Assembly: GCF_943734655.1 (NCBI RefSeq)
Contig: NC_071355.1
Location: 73,183,449-73,247,448, forward strand
Origin: Sabethes cyaneus
Lineage: Eukaryota; Arthropoda; Insecta; Diptera; Culicidae
DNA: 64,000 nucleotides
Reading direction: 5' to 3'
The translations under genes were made by a program, and so were the position numbers. Below, piece by piece: positions 20,961-31,462 of this stretch; the stretch's first letter is position 1; every line of letters begins with the position of its first letter. The notes under the pieces were generated by a model. That model was not told the origin of the DNA, did no database searches, and worked only from the letters and a program-made list of their open reading frames with translations.

Positions 20961-21077
20961 CCCACTATTTAATATTTATTTGGAACAGATACGTAGTTCG
21001 CCTACGACGTGCAAGCTTCATCAGTGTCTTATTTCAAAGCGTGTACGTATCTGTCGCGAATGAATATTAAATAGTGG
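20961..21077 (-). ncRNA. second hammerhead-like motif with long closing stem (copy 1)
   Basis: On the minus strand GACA-CTGATGA is followed by a stem II (GCTT/AGGC with one G-U) and GAAC-TACGTATC-TGTT, at 21028 to 20984. It is enclosed by an inverted repeat CCACTATTTAATATT (20962 and 21077 sides). GAAC replaces GAAA and stem I is imperfect, so this copy may be decayed. Composite repeat copy 2 preserves the same motif with a perfect stem II at 60349-60391. Confidence 0.5.
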
Positions 21078-21226
21078 AATGTAGTCGGTAAAAGTTTTTT
21101 CTTTTCTTTAATTACAGAGTTCGTATTCCACTAAGAGGCTTCAAAAACTTCAGACAATTGACATGTTTCTCACTTTTCTTGAATTTCAATGCAAATTTAA
21201 AAATTGCAAACTGTCATCACACACAC

Positions 21227-21333
21227 ACGTACATACATACATACATACATACATATATACATACATACATACATACATACATACATACATACATACATAC
21301 ATACATACATACATACATACATACATACATACA

Positions 21334-21367
<34 letters not shown>

Positions 21368-21434
21368 CATACATACATACATACATACATACATACATAC
21401 ATACATACATACATACCTACATACATACATACAT
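21227..21434. repeat. (CATA)n microsatellite
   Basis: About 50 tetranucleotide units with occasional TA-expanded interruptions (ATATATAC). Reading frames encoding THTYI or YVCM runs on both strands are produced by this array. The sister repeat has the complementary run at about 59960. Confidence 0.97.
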
Positions 21435-21965
21435 TGAATACAATCAACATTTGATTGATATGTTTTGATTTCACACGTTTTAACGGTTTAATATACGGTG
21501 CTTAAGTGTTAAAGTTTGAATAACTTTTGAATGAACCGTCCGATTTTAAATAACTCGGTTTCGTTTGATAGATTTCAGCAGTAATTTTCAAATAATAATA
21601 AAATGTGTGATGTTTTTCATTGAATTAATGTTTATATGTTTCAAAAATATGTTTTAAATACTATTTTTTCACATTTCTTTATGTAACTTTCAAACTACAA
21701 GTCCAATCGTCATGAAATTTGAAAGTTAAGGGTTTGCAAGACTCCTCTTTCATATGCAATCAATTTTGTTCAAATCGGTTAAGGGACCTGTGAGATAATG
21801 AAGTCCCATATTTTTCGTATTTTTATACATAACTTTTGAACTAAAAGTCCGATCAGTATGAAATTCAATAGCAACCTATGGGACACCTAGACCTTTCATT
21901 TGACACTAAGAACATTAAAATCGGTCCAGCCATCTCCGAGAAAAGTGAGTGAGATTGAAAGCGTT

Positions 21966-21966
<1 letters not shown>

Positions 21967-22000
<34 letters not shown>

Positions 22001-22012
22001 TACACACACACA
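21967..22012. repeat. (CA)n microsatellite
   Basis: A CA run with two CATA interruptions, inside composite repeat E, just before CAGAAAATGCTCAGTTTTCG. Confidence 0.95.
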
Positions 22013-22218
22013 GAAAATGCTCAGTTTTCGAAACTGAGTCGAATGGTATATGACATTCGGCCCGCAGGACCTTCTTTCCATTTCCGGTTTTTCAAGTGAT
22101 TTCTATACCTTTATACTATATATTTATATAGTAGAAAGGCAAAACCATGAATTGGCAAGTAGTTAACAAATAACTTTAATCAAAACAAACTACTACTATT
22201 AAACAAACAAAACATGCT

Positions 22219-22795
22219 TTACGAACGCCTTTTTTTAGCGCTTAATAAAAGCGCAACTGCGTCAACAAAATTTTTGCTGCTCATTTTGTGAGCATTAACA
22301 CATTTCGAGTAGATTTTTTCGTCTATTTCTCGCGAATTCGGAACATCCCCCTGAAGAATTCTAAGGATGTTCCCTTCTATCGCCTGATGCTCCACCCGCA
22401 GCTCTGTGATGATCCTGGTCATTGATAGGTGATTGGAAGCAACAATGGTTGTCCATCGTTGGTGCCATGCTTCCAAGCTGTTTGTGGTCCGCGGTAGCTT
22501 GTCAATGACAGGCGTAAAATTTGACCACAGAGTGGGGTGAAACAATGGCCTGTTGTTCCGGTTCCTCCCACTTATGTAAGTATTCCGAAAATATGTAAGG
22601 AAATTTTTCAATTCTTCAGGCATCGTTCCTTCCATCGCGTCGTACGCCTCCTGTAACCGATTTTGCGGCAGAAAAGACAAAGCCTAGAATTTTTATTACA
22701 TTATAAAAACATCAAATAAAAGTACTTTATCAACAAACCTGCCAAACAAACCGTTTTATCGCCATGAATATGTCTGTGTTGGTCGAGTAATTGTT
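22219..22795 (-). pseudogene. MULE-type transposase, C-terminal fragment with a probable 55-nt intron
   Basis: Exon 2 (22683-22219) encodes ALSFLPQNRLQEAYDAMEG, MPEELKNFLTYFRNTYISG, PLFHPTLWSNF and LPRTTNSLEAWHQRW. This is the hallmark C-terminal region of insect MULE/FLYWCH-associated transposase proteins, downstream of the DDE core. A 55-nt stretch (22738-22684) has GT and CTAG borders. Joining across it continues MAIKRFVWQ into ALSFLPQ, as the family requires. The exon 1 frame closes at a stop near 22796, so the catalytic domain is missing here. The ATG frame at 22940 is a different frame. Likely dead or only a remnant. Confidence 0.75.
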
Positions 22796-23284
22796 TTAGT
22801 CCGCGTATATTTAATTGTTTTATTATATTTTGTATGAAATGAAAAACAACAACACAATCCGACAACACAATTTTAACGACAGGTGCACTTTCTTCGTTGT
22901 TGAAACCAGCAACATCGGATGAATTGCCGGATGCACTCATTTTTCACAGGACAACTACCAACTACCGTGCGGAAAGCAAACCGTGTTCAACAACAATGGA
23001 CACAACTGTTGGCTTTGCTATGTGCGGTCAACAAAGATGGACACGGCGGGATATTGAACGAAATATTTCGGCCGCTTTAGTAATAGGGTAATAAACTTGT
23101 AGTTTACTGCATTTACTTCTTTATGAAAATCCATGGCAGTAAGAATAAGATTACAATTATAATATAAGCATATACCTACGAAAGATAATTTTTATACTGG
23201 TTTTTACTTCATATTCCTTGACTATAAATACATCTTCATTATAAGGTGCGAGACGTATTTACCGTGTTAGTAACAAATGTTTCC

Positions 23285-23480
23285 TAGATGATTCAGGGCG
23301 GGACGGCCGTAGGCCGTGAGTGTGCGCCGGTGACCCGCCGTCGAAAGCGCCGGCCACTGCGAGGGGGCAGCCCTCCGCAGAAACCACTACTATTTGGGTG
23401 CATGCATTTTCCTAGGGTTACTGTCTATTAGGGATTATCCCTTAGTTAAGTCCGAACGAGCGGCAGCGAGTAAGGACAGT
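23285..23480. other. GC-rich island of unknown origin
   Basis: Against the AT-rich surroundings, 23295-23385 is strongly GC-rich (GGGCGGGACGGCCGTAGGCC, then CCGGTGACCCGCCGTCG). It includes the hairpin CGGCC-GTA-GGCCG. About 65 bp further on, GTCC..GGAC brackets CGAGCGGCAGCGAG. No frame or RNA gene is recognised. It could be a transposon end, a foreign fragment or a CpG-rich relic. Confidence 0.4.
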
Positions 23481-23514
23481 ATGTACCCAGCGTTTGCGCA
23501 GGTTGAAGGCTATG

Positions 23515-23612
23515 AATATTTTCGGTCGAATATGACATTCGGCCATTTGTGATTCGGCCTTTTGTGATTCGGCCATTCGTAATACGGCCATTTGTGTTTC
23601 GGTCATTCGTAG
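23515..23612 (-). repeat. degenerate GGCCGAAT decamer array, second locus
   Basis: On the minus strand it carries about seven units such as GAATGGCCGAATCACAAA. Same family as 17694-17845, opposite orientation. The frame reading MAVLRMAESQKAESQMAE comes from this repeat. Confidence 0.75.
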
Positions 23613-26410
23613 GTAATCCGTTGTACGTGCTTTATTATCAGTGTTCTTCTTTTGTATTGTAAACTGCAGAAAAGTTTTGCGCAAATTTTTCAGTCCTACG
23701 TCACCTATGCGGTCGTGTCTTGTGCACAACCCTTCTGATTTTTCTGATACGCAATAAACGAAATTATTGTAGAAAAATGGTGTAGAATCGTGCATAGATT
23801 CAAGAATACTCGTAAGTAGAATTGTGAGAGCCGGAATAACTTAGTTAAATTTTGTAATTTAATTTAATTCTGTTTCTCCTACCGCTTGTAAGCAAAGTTT
23901 TGCAGCGGTTTTATAACTTTTCCTTAAGTGAGAATGCAATTAAAGTAGAGATAGTAGGTAAACGCTTACAATACTTATTCAAGAAAAAAACGCTTTCTAA
24001 TCAATCAAAAAACATATTTTATACACAGCCTTCTCCCTTCAATTGTCTATATATACGTGGTCCACTTATTCCCTTATTTCTGTTTTTAACCAGCACTACG
24101 GGAAAGTCGTCCAGTTATACTTGTACTATGCAGACATTGAAGAGTTACCTGAGAAATAATTACATGTTAAAGGTAAGAAAAATTTCACCAGGCACAGATG
24201 CCATGAGCTCTAGTTCTTGCGTTGCTGATGACCTGACACACTTACAATACCTATTACATTATTATTGACCGTAGAAATTATCTCTCCCTTTCACTTACCA
24301 ATACATCATCTGCTACCCGGATATCATTCTTTTTGGTGAATTACGTAAAATTCCTGCGTGTTCGTTGCGATTTCCAAAAACAGTGGACAATTCGAAATAC
24401 TCTCTTGCCACGCCCCAAAATATCCACGTAATGTACGGGTGGTTCTTTTTATTTTTCTTGTGATCCAATTTTTGTCTATAAGGCTTTACGTCTTTCCTTA
24501 TTAAACTCAATGGAGCGGGCTATAGTAGGAGCATTGGTGTACTTCGCAACATTTATTTCTTTCCGCAGAAATTTATTAACATCTCCATTCCCCTAAGCTT
24601 TGCACTAACAAGCAACACTTCACAGGTCGTATATTTTATTAGGGTTATAAAAAATATGTATTTTAATCCCAACTCAAGCCCGGCAGTTCGTTTGAGTTTC
24701 ACCGTAAATTTCTTGATGAAGCGTGTTTGACAAAGTATATGACTTTAGTAATCATGGTGTGAGCGCGCACTTAGTAGAAAATATTTAGGTTATTTAAAAT
24801 AATATATGATGGATTTTTTTTTATTAGAGTGGTTTTAACCCAGATGGATTATTGGTTTTTAAGTAGCATTTTATATTTTTTAACTAAAACCTATAATTAT
24901 AACGCGGGTTGTGTACAAGAATGTTTTCCCAAGAAACCAAACCTCTATTCCTTCGGCAGGTATTATTTCCATCTTGGTAAGCATCCCCATTACTGTCGGT
25001 AGCAGCAAAAGCATCACCACCATTAGAAGCAGCAATTTGATTACCGTCTATGAAAACGTCAAACATTTTCTTGCGATGATGGTTGCTGAAGTTACCTACT
25101 GAAGGAGAAATGGAAACTATACTGCTGCGCCGGAAGCCATAAATGTGCTTGCGAATGGCACCGGATGGCAGCTTTTTGCGAACCTGTAAAGAAGTAGGTT
25201 TGTCATGTAGGGCAGTAGGATGGATAGTTTGATGTAGTTGCGGCCATAAAGTTTGTTTTTTTTTGGTTTTTGCTACACCAGCTGACTGTTTTTCTTAATC
25301 AATTTATACATTAACTGTTACTTTTGTGGTGTTTATATTAAGGACGACCTCTTTCCCATCAACTTTTTTCGCTGAATGTCTGACGACGTTAAAGTTCAAA
25401 ACGATTTATAATCGCTCGCCTAATCATGACAAGCATTAGTAATAGGTTCCCCCCTTATTTTATTTGACTCACTCGTTTGCAATTGGTTTTTTGATTTGCT
25501 GTAAACTGTAGCAACAGTCGGCTTCCGTGGCAGCCATGTGGCCCCTGTTTGTCTGGTTGTGACTAATAACAGTCGCCGTCGCTGCTGCTGTCGAATTATT
25601 TGCGCATGTGAAAACATACAAGCCAGCCAGCAGCATAAATTCGCCGGTAAATTATACCCTTCATTTTTGCCCAAAATTTATACACAACAGGAATTCGATT
25701 AATTACGGCACCAGTCTGCGTATGTCTAGCCTTTGTTTGGTAATAGGCTCGTGATCCCTGCCGGCGGGAGGTTTGTTTTCAATGTTATCAATTTGCAGAA
25801 TAAATTAGTCTCAGTGCTCAGGGCACCTGTGTTCGCTCTGTTGTCGTCAGGGACCGAAACGGTTACACTTTTTCTATTACATTTACCATTATGCAATGCC
25901 ATGTTAGACTCTTAACTAATACCATCGCTCTGTACTGTTTCTGTACCGGCAGTGCCTGTCTTATAAGTGTCGAGACTAACCAGAATATGTACATGATAAT
26001 AAGCAAACATTTTTATACGTTAGCCGACCATTCACACAAAATGTCGTGTAGAAATGACATGCATTAGCCGCTTTTTGCTTACAGTTATAGTTGAAATAGT
26101 ATGGAGAAGTGATAGAGAATAAGTTGTATTGGGAACCTTCTTATTAACCGTGTTGTTTGGGGGGAAAGCTGTATGTTTGGCTTACGGACGCAAAGCAGCA
26201 AAAGAGAATACAAAAAAGTGTCTTCAAGACTGGTGACACTCTTTCCCCCATATCGAAAAGTGTCTGACATGTAGAACAAAAGATGTTTTCGTTATCCTTG
26301 CATTTCTTTTCGGTGCTTGTGTACTAGTAACATGTCGCAAGACTGGTAGCAAGATAAAATGGTAAAAGTCTTCAAATTTTTGTCACCAACCAGTACATTT
26401 AACGTCCCTG
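23613..26410. other. unassigned sequence
   Basis: No recognisable gene. 23690-23755 (CCTACGTCACCTATGCGGTC and following) resembles 62325-62385 and is probably a small dispersed-repeat fragment. 24820-24850 shares GAGTGGTTTTAACCCA with composite repeat copy 2. Other frames are short. Confidence 0.35.
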
Positions 26411-26487
26411 CAATCGATTAAAAATTAATCGATTATTTTAGCGGATAATCGATTAGTTCGATTAATCAAGTAGTAATCAGACATCAC

Positions 26488-26787
26488 TAGCATTTGCCGT
26501 TCCGGTTCGGTGCCTTCCGTATCTTGAAAACATATAGACCGACATGTTTCATCATCTTCTCGCCGTATCACGTAGGTTTCGGTCAACGTTTGAATAGACT
26601 CAACACTTTGTTGGCCTTTACCAGTTCAGTTATCTTCGGTTTTCTGCGCTGGGTCATCTGGGTGTACTTGAATGACTTCACCACTCGGGACATGGTCCGA
26701 ATGATGGATTACCAGAAGCTCGATCCACCTGTAAAATGCAATCGCAGTTTGCCACGACGGCACACATATAGCGAATTCATAAATTAA
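26488..26787 (+). CDS. unrecognised hydrophobic frame, possible exon fragment (left arm)
   Basis: The frame is open from a stop at 26488 and has no ATG start; the first candidate is TTG at 26494. It encodes FRFGAFRILKTYRPTCF, a hydrophobic stretch around LLAFTSSVIFGFLRWVIWVY that could be a membrane segment, and DFTTRDMVRMMDYQKL. Its stop lies in the TIR of the MITE beginning at 26771, so the original frame was longer or continued in another exon. It could be a piece of a membrane protein gene, but I cannot assign a family. Confidence 0.3.
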
Positions 26788-27008
26788 CCTGGGTTCGTGC
26801 TAACTCGAACCCGAAATTTATGAACGATACGGGCAGTTTGACAGGTCGACCCGTAAACCGTAATGCTAAACAGTTTTAACCTGCACTTCAAACTGAATGC
26901 TGTCAGTTTAACCGAAATGCAATCTCGGTTAATTTATGAACGCTTTGACAGCACTTCGATTAAAACTGAGTGCTAATCGACCTGAGCCAGGTTAATTTAT
27001 GAATTCGC
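26771..27008. mobile_element. 238-bp MITE in the left palindrome arm (TA target)
   Basis: Perfect 22-bp TIRs beginning GCGAATTCATAAATTAACC, with TA at 26769-26770 and 27009-27010. Interior copies of TTAATTTATGAACG and ACTGAATGCTGTCAG/ACTGAGTGC-type pieces are inverted. Non-coding. It interrupts the hydrophobic frame. Confidence 0.85.
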
Positions 27009-28047
27009 TAATAGTTTTTGACGGATTTGCTCTTGCTCTGATGCCATTTCAAAAAAGGCATATTTGATTAAAGAATAGCGTGCAATAGACGGTGATCATA
27101 TCATTAATCTAGAAACATCTTCACTGGATACCTGGTTCTTGTAATCAATATAACAGCCTTTTAAGAAATAAATTCAAAGCAGAAAAGATACACCGCTTTG
27201 TAGAACAAAATAGCGAGCAATGTGATGAATATTACTTCTTTCTTTAATCCTTGTAAATCAGTTTATTAAACTGTGAACCCCCAAAACGTTTGTTTTCGTA
27301 AAATAAAAACAACAAATTGATAGGGTACGCACCTTGTACGTATGTGGAAATGAATAGAATTACCAAATATTCAGATTAAAAATGAACTCATCTAATTTGA
27401 AGGAAGTGCCATTCACATTAGGTGGGATTCACGGCAGTGCGCTTTAAATTTGTTACTTCATGGTATTGTGCCAACAAAAAAAAATCAGAATATTAAGCCA
27501 ATGTGGTAAATTAACACACGATGACAACTTGTCATCGTGTGTTAATTTACCACATTGGCTTAATATTCTGATTTTTTTTTGTTGGCACAATACCATGAAG
27601 TAACAAATTTAAAGCGCACTGCCGTGAATCCCACCTAATGTGAATGGCACTTCCTTCAAATTAGATGAGTTCATTTTTAATCTGAATATTTGGTAATTCT
27701 ATTCATTTCCACATACGTACAAGGTGCGTACCCTATCAATTTGTTGTTTTTATTTTACGAAAACAAACGTTTTGGGGGTTCACAGTTTAATAAACTGATT
27801 TACAAGGATTAAAGAAAGAAGTAATATTCATCACATTGCTCGCTATTTTGTTCTACAAAGCGGTGTATCTTTTCTGCTTTGAATTTATTTCTTAAAAGGC
27901 TGTTATATTGATTACAAGAACCAGGTATCCAGTGAAGATGTTTCTAGATTAATGATATGATCACCGTCTATTGCACGCTATTCTTTAATCAAATATGCCT
28001 TTTTTGAAATGGCATCAGAGCAAGAGCAAATCCGTCAAAAACTATTA

Positions 28048-28285
28048 GCGAATTCATAAATTAACCTGGCTCAGGTCGATTAGCACTCAGTTTTAATCGA
28101 AGTGCTGTCAAAGCGTTCATAAATTAACCGAGATTGCATTTCGGTTAAACTGACAGCATTCAGTTTGAAGTGCAGGTTAAAACTGTTTAGCATTACGGTT
28201 TACGGGTCGACCTGTCAAACTGCCCGTATCGTTCATAAATTTCGGGTTCGAGTTAGCACGAACCCAGGTTAATTTATGAATTCGC
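28048..28285. mobile_element. 238-bp MITE, mirror copy in the right palindrome arm
   Basis: Exact mirror of the element at 26771-27008, including the TA flanks. It was present before the arm was duplicated or, if the palindrome is artefactual, is the same molecule read twice. Confidence 0.85.
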
Positions 28286-28568
28286 TATATGTGTGCCGTC
28301 GTGGCAAACTGCGATTGCATTTTACAGGTGGATCGAGCTTCTGGTAATCCATCATTCGGACCATGTCCCGAGTGGTGAAGTCATTCAAGTACACCCAGAT
28401 GACCCAGCGCAGAAAACCGAAGATAACTGAACTGGTAAAGGCCAACAAAGTGTTGAGTCTATTCAAACGTTGACCGAAACCTACGTGATACGGCGAGAAG
28501 ATGATGAAACATGTCGGTCTATATGTTTTCAAGATACGGAAGGCACCGAACCGGAACGGCAAATGCTA
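28269..28568 (-). CDS. mirror copy of the hydrophobic frame (right arm)
   Basis: Identical in translation to the frame at 26488-26787. Identity without a single substitution shows that the palindrome is either very young or artificial, and it gives no evidence of selection on the frame. Confidence 0.3.
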
Positions 28569-28807
28569 GTGATGTCTGATTACTACTTGATTAATCGAAC
28601 TAATCGATTATCCGCTAAAATAATCGATTAATTTTTAATCGATTGCCTTATGCTTCGAGTACGAGATAAGCGATTAGCTGGCCGATTGATTATGCCGGAT
28701 TATTTAAAATTTTATTGTTTGACAATTTCTTACAAATTTAATTTATAACAGTGGCAGGTGTTTAGCTACTAAATTAAACACACGCGATCAGCTAATTAGT
28801 TGGTTTC

Positions 28808-29095
28808 GCTTAGTTGGTTTCGAGGTATGATGCTGATCTAACAAACAAGTCGTCGTATGTGCAAGTCTCCCTGTGCCGCCCAGTTAGCTTCGAGGTACGA
28901 TGCTGGTCTAACAAGTCAGTCGTCGCATGTTCGAATCTCGGCTAGGCGGTGCTTGCTAGATAGAGTCAGTAGGATTGTTACACTAGCCCCGTAACTGTGC
29001 TGTACTCTAATAGCCGGCTGTGAAGCCTGGTGATATAGAGGGGTCAAGTCGTTTAAGCCCAAGGCTTTGCTTTTAATCAGCCAGTTTGCCCGTAG
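28808..29095 (+). mobile_element. tRNA-related SINE family B with a duplicated tRNA-like head
   Basis: The complete head, TTAGCTTCGAGGTACGATGC, contains a B-box word GTTCGAATC at about 28930. It is followed by the body GGCGGTGCTTGCTAGATAGA, CCCCGTAACTGTGCTGTACT, TAGCCGGCTGTGAAGCC and a 3' part TTTAAGCCCAAGGCTTTG. Immediately upstream (28812-28878) lies a second, degenerate head (TTTCGAGGTATGATGCTGAT), giving a head-head-body arrangement. Family members at 38021 and 53985 support it. Confidence 0.75.
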
Positions 29096-29099
29096 TAGG

Positions 29100-29690
29100 C
29101 CGGTTGAAATACCACGCTGAAGTCTGAAAACCAAACTAAACTTCATCTGGATACTAACCGTGTCACCGTCAAAAGATAATTTGAAATTTGTCAGCCTGTC
29201 AGACACGGAACTTTGTAAGGAGTTTTTAGAAAATTGGGTAATTCTCTTCCTTTTTTTTCTATACAAAAAACCAAAAAAAAACGCGGAGTTGAATTTCATG
29301 TACTTTTGATGCTCGCCTGCTGTTGCTGTTTGTTGCCTTCTGTTTCTATGGGTATACAACTTTTGATACTAAAATTCGTAGTAAAGCCTTTATTTACAAA
29401 AATATATCACTTTGTTTTTGTTCGAATATATTTGTCCAAAACTGTCCAATTCCTAGTACCGGGTTTACACACAAGCACTATCATACATTTTAAATTATTT
29501 ATTCAACAAACAAAAACAGGATCTCGAAACATATTTTTCTTAGATTTCTGCGACAATTTGTTTAACTTTTTAACTTTTTTGTTTAACTTTTTTTCCTGCG
29601 ATGCTTGGTTCAACATTTATGTTCTCGGGTAAAATAGGATGTCTCAATTTTTTAAAATATGTCTTCGTTAATAAATCCATCTATTTATAT
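29100..29690. other. unassigned sequence
   Basis: Frames on both strands (for example 29234-29632) are rich in F, K and N from AT-rich DNA and show no domain. Confidence 0.35.
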
Positions 29691-29692
29691 AA

Positions 29693-29790
29693 GAGGCTTA
29701 TGTCTGTACCAAAAACCAGGTCTCTGACAGGACGTCATAAGAGGCTTATCGGTAACTAAAACCAGGTCCCTGACAGGACGTCATGCTTTC
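29693..29790. repeat. 48-bp tandem duplication
   Basis: ATAAGAGGCTTAT is followed by ACCAGGTCTCTGACAGGACG, and a second unit gives ACCAGGTCCCTGACAGGACG. The two near-identical units end just before the 13-bp minisatellite. Confidence 0.8.
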
Positions 29791-29814
29791 GTAGCAATGG
29801 GTTGTATTCTCAGT

Positions 29815-31462
29815 CGACCGCTGGACTACTCGATTGCTCAACTGGTTGACTAGACTGCTCGACTGGACTGGTCGATTAGACTGCTCGATATGATTGCTCG
29901 ACTGGACTGCTCAACTGAACTGCTCGACTGAACTGTTCGATTCGACTTCTCGACTCAACTGCTTGATTGCACAGATCGACTTGACTGTTTGACTGAACAG
30001 CTCGATTTAACTGCTCGAGGGGACTACTCGATTCGAATGCTTGTCACATATGCTTGACTTACTACTCGAGTTGACTGCTCTACTTAACTGCACGATTAAA
30101 CTGCTCGACTAGACTGTTCAATTCGACTGCTCGACTGGACTGCTTGACTGGACAGCATGATTTATCTGCTCGACTAGACTGCTCGATTCAACTGTTCGAT
30201 TCGACGCTCGGCTCAACTGCTCGATTCAACTGCTTGATTTCACTGCTCGACTGGACTACTCGACTCAACTGCTCGAATGAACTGCCTGACTCAACTACTC
30301 GATTGGACTATTCGAATCGGCTGCTCAACTCTCGGCTGCTCAACCTGATTGCTCGATCCAACTGCTCGACTAGACTACACGATTTGATTACTCGACTCAA
30401 CTGACAGCTTGATTCTACAGTTCGACTAGACTGCTCGACTTAGCCACTCAACCCGGCTGCTTGACTCAACTACTTGACTTTGATTCGACAGCTCGACTTA
30501 ACTGCGCGATTCAACTGCTTGACTGGACTACTCAACTGAACTGTTCGACTCAACTGTTCGACTTAACTGCTCGACTGAACCGCTTGACCCAACGCTCGAC
30601 TAGACTGCTCAACTCAACTGCTCGACTATACTACTCAATTCAACTGCTCGACGGAACTTCTCGATTCAACTGCTATAATTAAACTGCTTCACTGAACTGC
30701 TCGATTAAACTGCTCGACTCGACTGATCGGTTCAACTGGCCATCTCGACTGCTCGACTCGACAGCTCGGCTGAACTGCCTGACTGAACAGCTTGATTTAA
30801 CTGCTCGACTCAACTGCTTGACTACTGTTTGATTCGACAGCTCGACTTAACTGCTCGCTTCAACTGCTCGATTCAAATGCTCGATACAACTGCTTGACTG
30901 TACTACTTGACTCAATTGCTCGACTGGACTACTCAACTCAACTGCTCGACTGGACTACTCGACTCGACTGCTCAACTCAAGTGCTCGACTCAACTGCTCG
31001 AATAAACCGTTCGACTGGACTACTCGTCTCAACTGCTCGAATAAACTGTTCGACTGGACTACTCGACTCAACTGCTCGACTCGACTGCACGAATGAACTA
31101 CTCGACTCGACTGCTCGAATGAACTGCTCGACTCAACTGTTTAATTTAACCACTTGACCCGACTGCTTGACTAAACCATTCGATTCGACTGCTCGACCCA
31201 AGTGCTCGACTAGACAACTCGTTTCAACTGCTCGACTGGACTACTCAACTTAATTGCTCGATTAAACTGCTCGACTAAACTGCTCGATTTAACTGCTCGA
31301 CTTGACTGCTCGACTCGACCACTCGATTCAACTACTCGTCCGTTCTGCTTGACTGAATAGCAGTCGATTGGACTGCTCGACTTGACCGTTCGACTCGACT
31401 GCTCGGTCCAACTGCTTGACTCAATTGCTTGACTCGCCTGCTCAACTCGATTGCTTGTCGCG
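29815..31462. repeat. degenerate 13-bp minisatellite, CTGCTCGACTCAA type
   Basis: Over 1.6 kb of variants of CTGCTCGACTCAA, with CTACTCGACTGGA and TTCGATTCAA forms and some shortened units, so roughly 120 copies. Since 3 x 13 = 39, frames read as 13-residue periods such as LLDSTARLNCS; the three plus-strand frames at 30144, 30461 and 30894 are products of this. Heavy divergence suggests an old array. Confidence 0.95.

Larger units (their letters stand above)
17866..22146 (+). repeat. composite dispersed repeat E, copy 1
   Basis: From AAAAACCCGAATTAATCCAC on the left to TATAGTAGAAAGGCAAAACC on the right, this matches the reverse complement of 59233-61323. It is longer because it contains a 1,736-bp pogo/Tigger-like element (18614-20349) and a 123-bp retroposon (18277-18399), both missing from the other copy. 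Internally it holds hammerhead-like sequence, a (CATA)n run and a (CA)n run. No open frame of its own is present. Confidence 0.85.
26411..28645. repeat. 2,235-bp palindrome, two 1,117-bp arms with a one-base spacer
   Basis: The axis is the single C at 27528, within CACGATGACAA-C-TTGTCATCGTG. Positions x and 55056-x are complementary wherever I checked: the outer ATCGATTA-rich ends, the 97-codon frame, the embedded MITE, the 9-A/9-T run and the centre. No indel shifts the symmetry. The outer limits are CAATCGATTA at 26411 and its complement ending at 28645; flanks beyond are unrelated. It may be a young inverted duplication, a foldback element or an assembly or library hairpin artefact. Confidence 0.95.

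Noticed and set aside
21158..21474. Overlapping frames encoding THTYI and YVCM repeats on both strands
   Set aside because: They are translations of the (CATA)n microsatellite.
30144..31157. Three frames with LLDSTARLNCS periods, looking like a repetitive protein
   Set aside because: The 13-bp unit gives a 13-residue period in every frame; no start context or composition supports coding.
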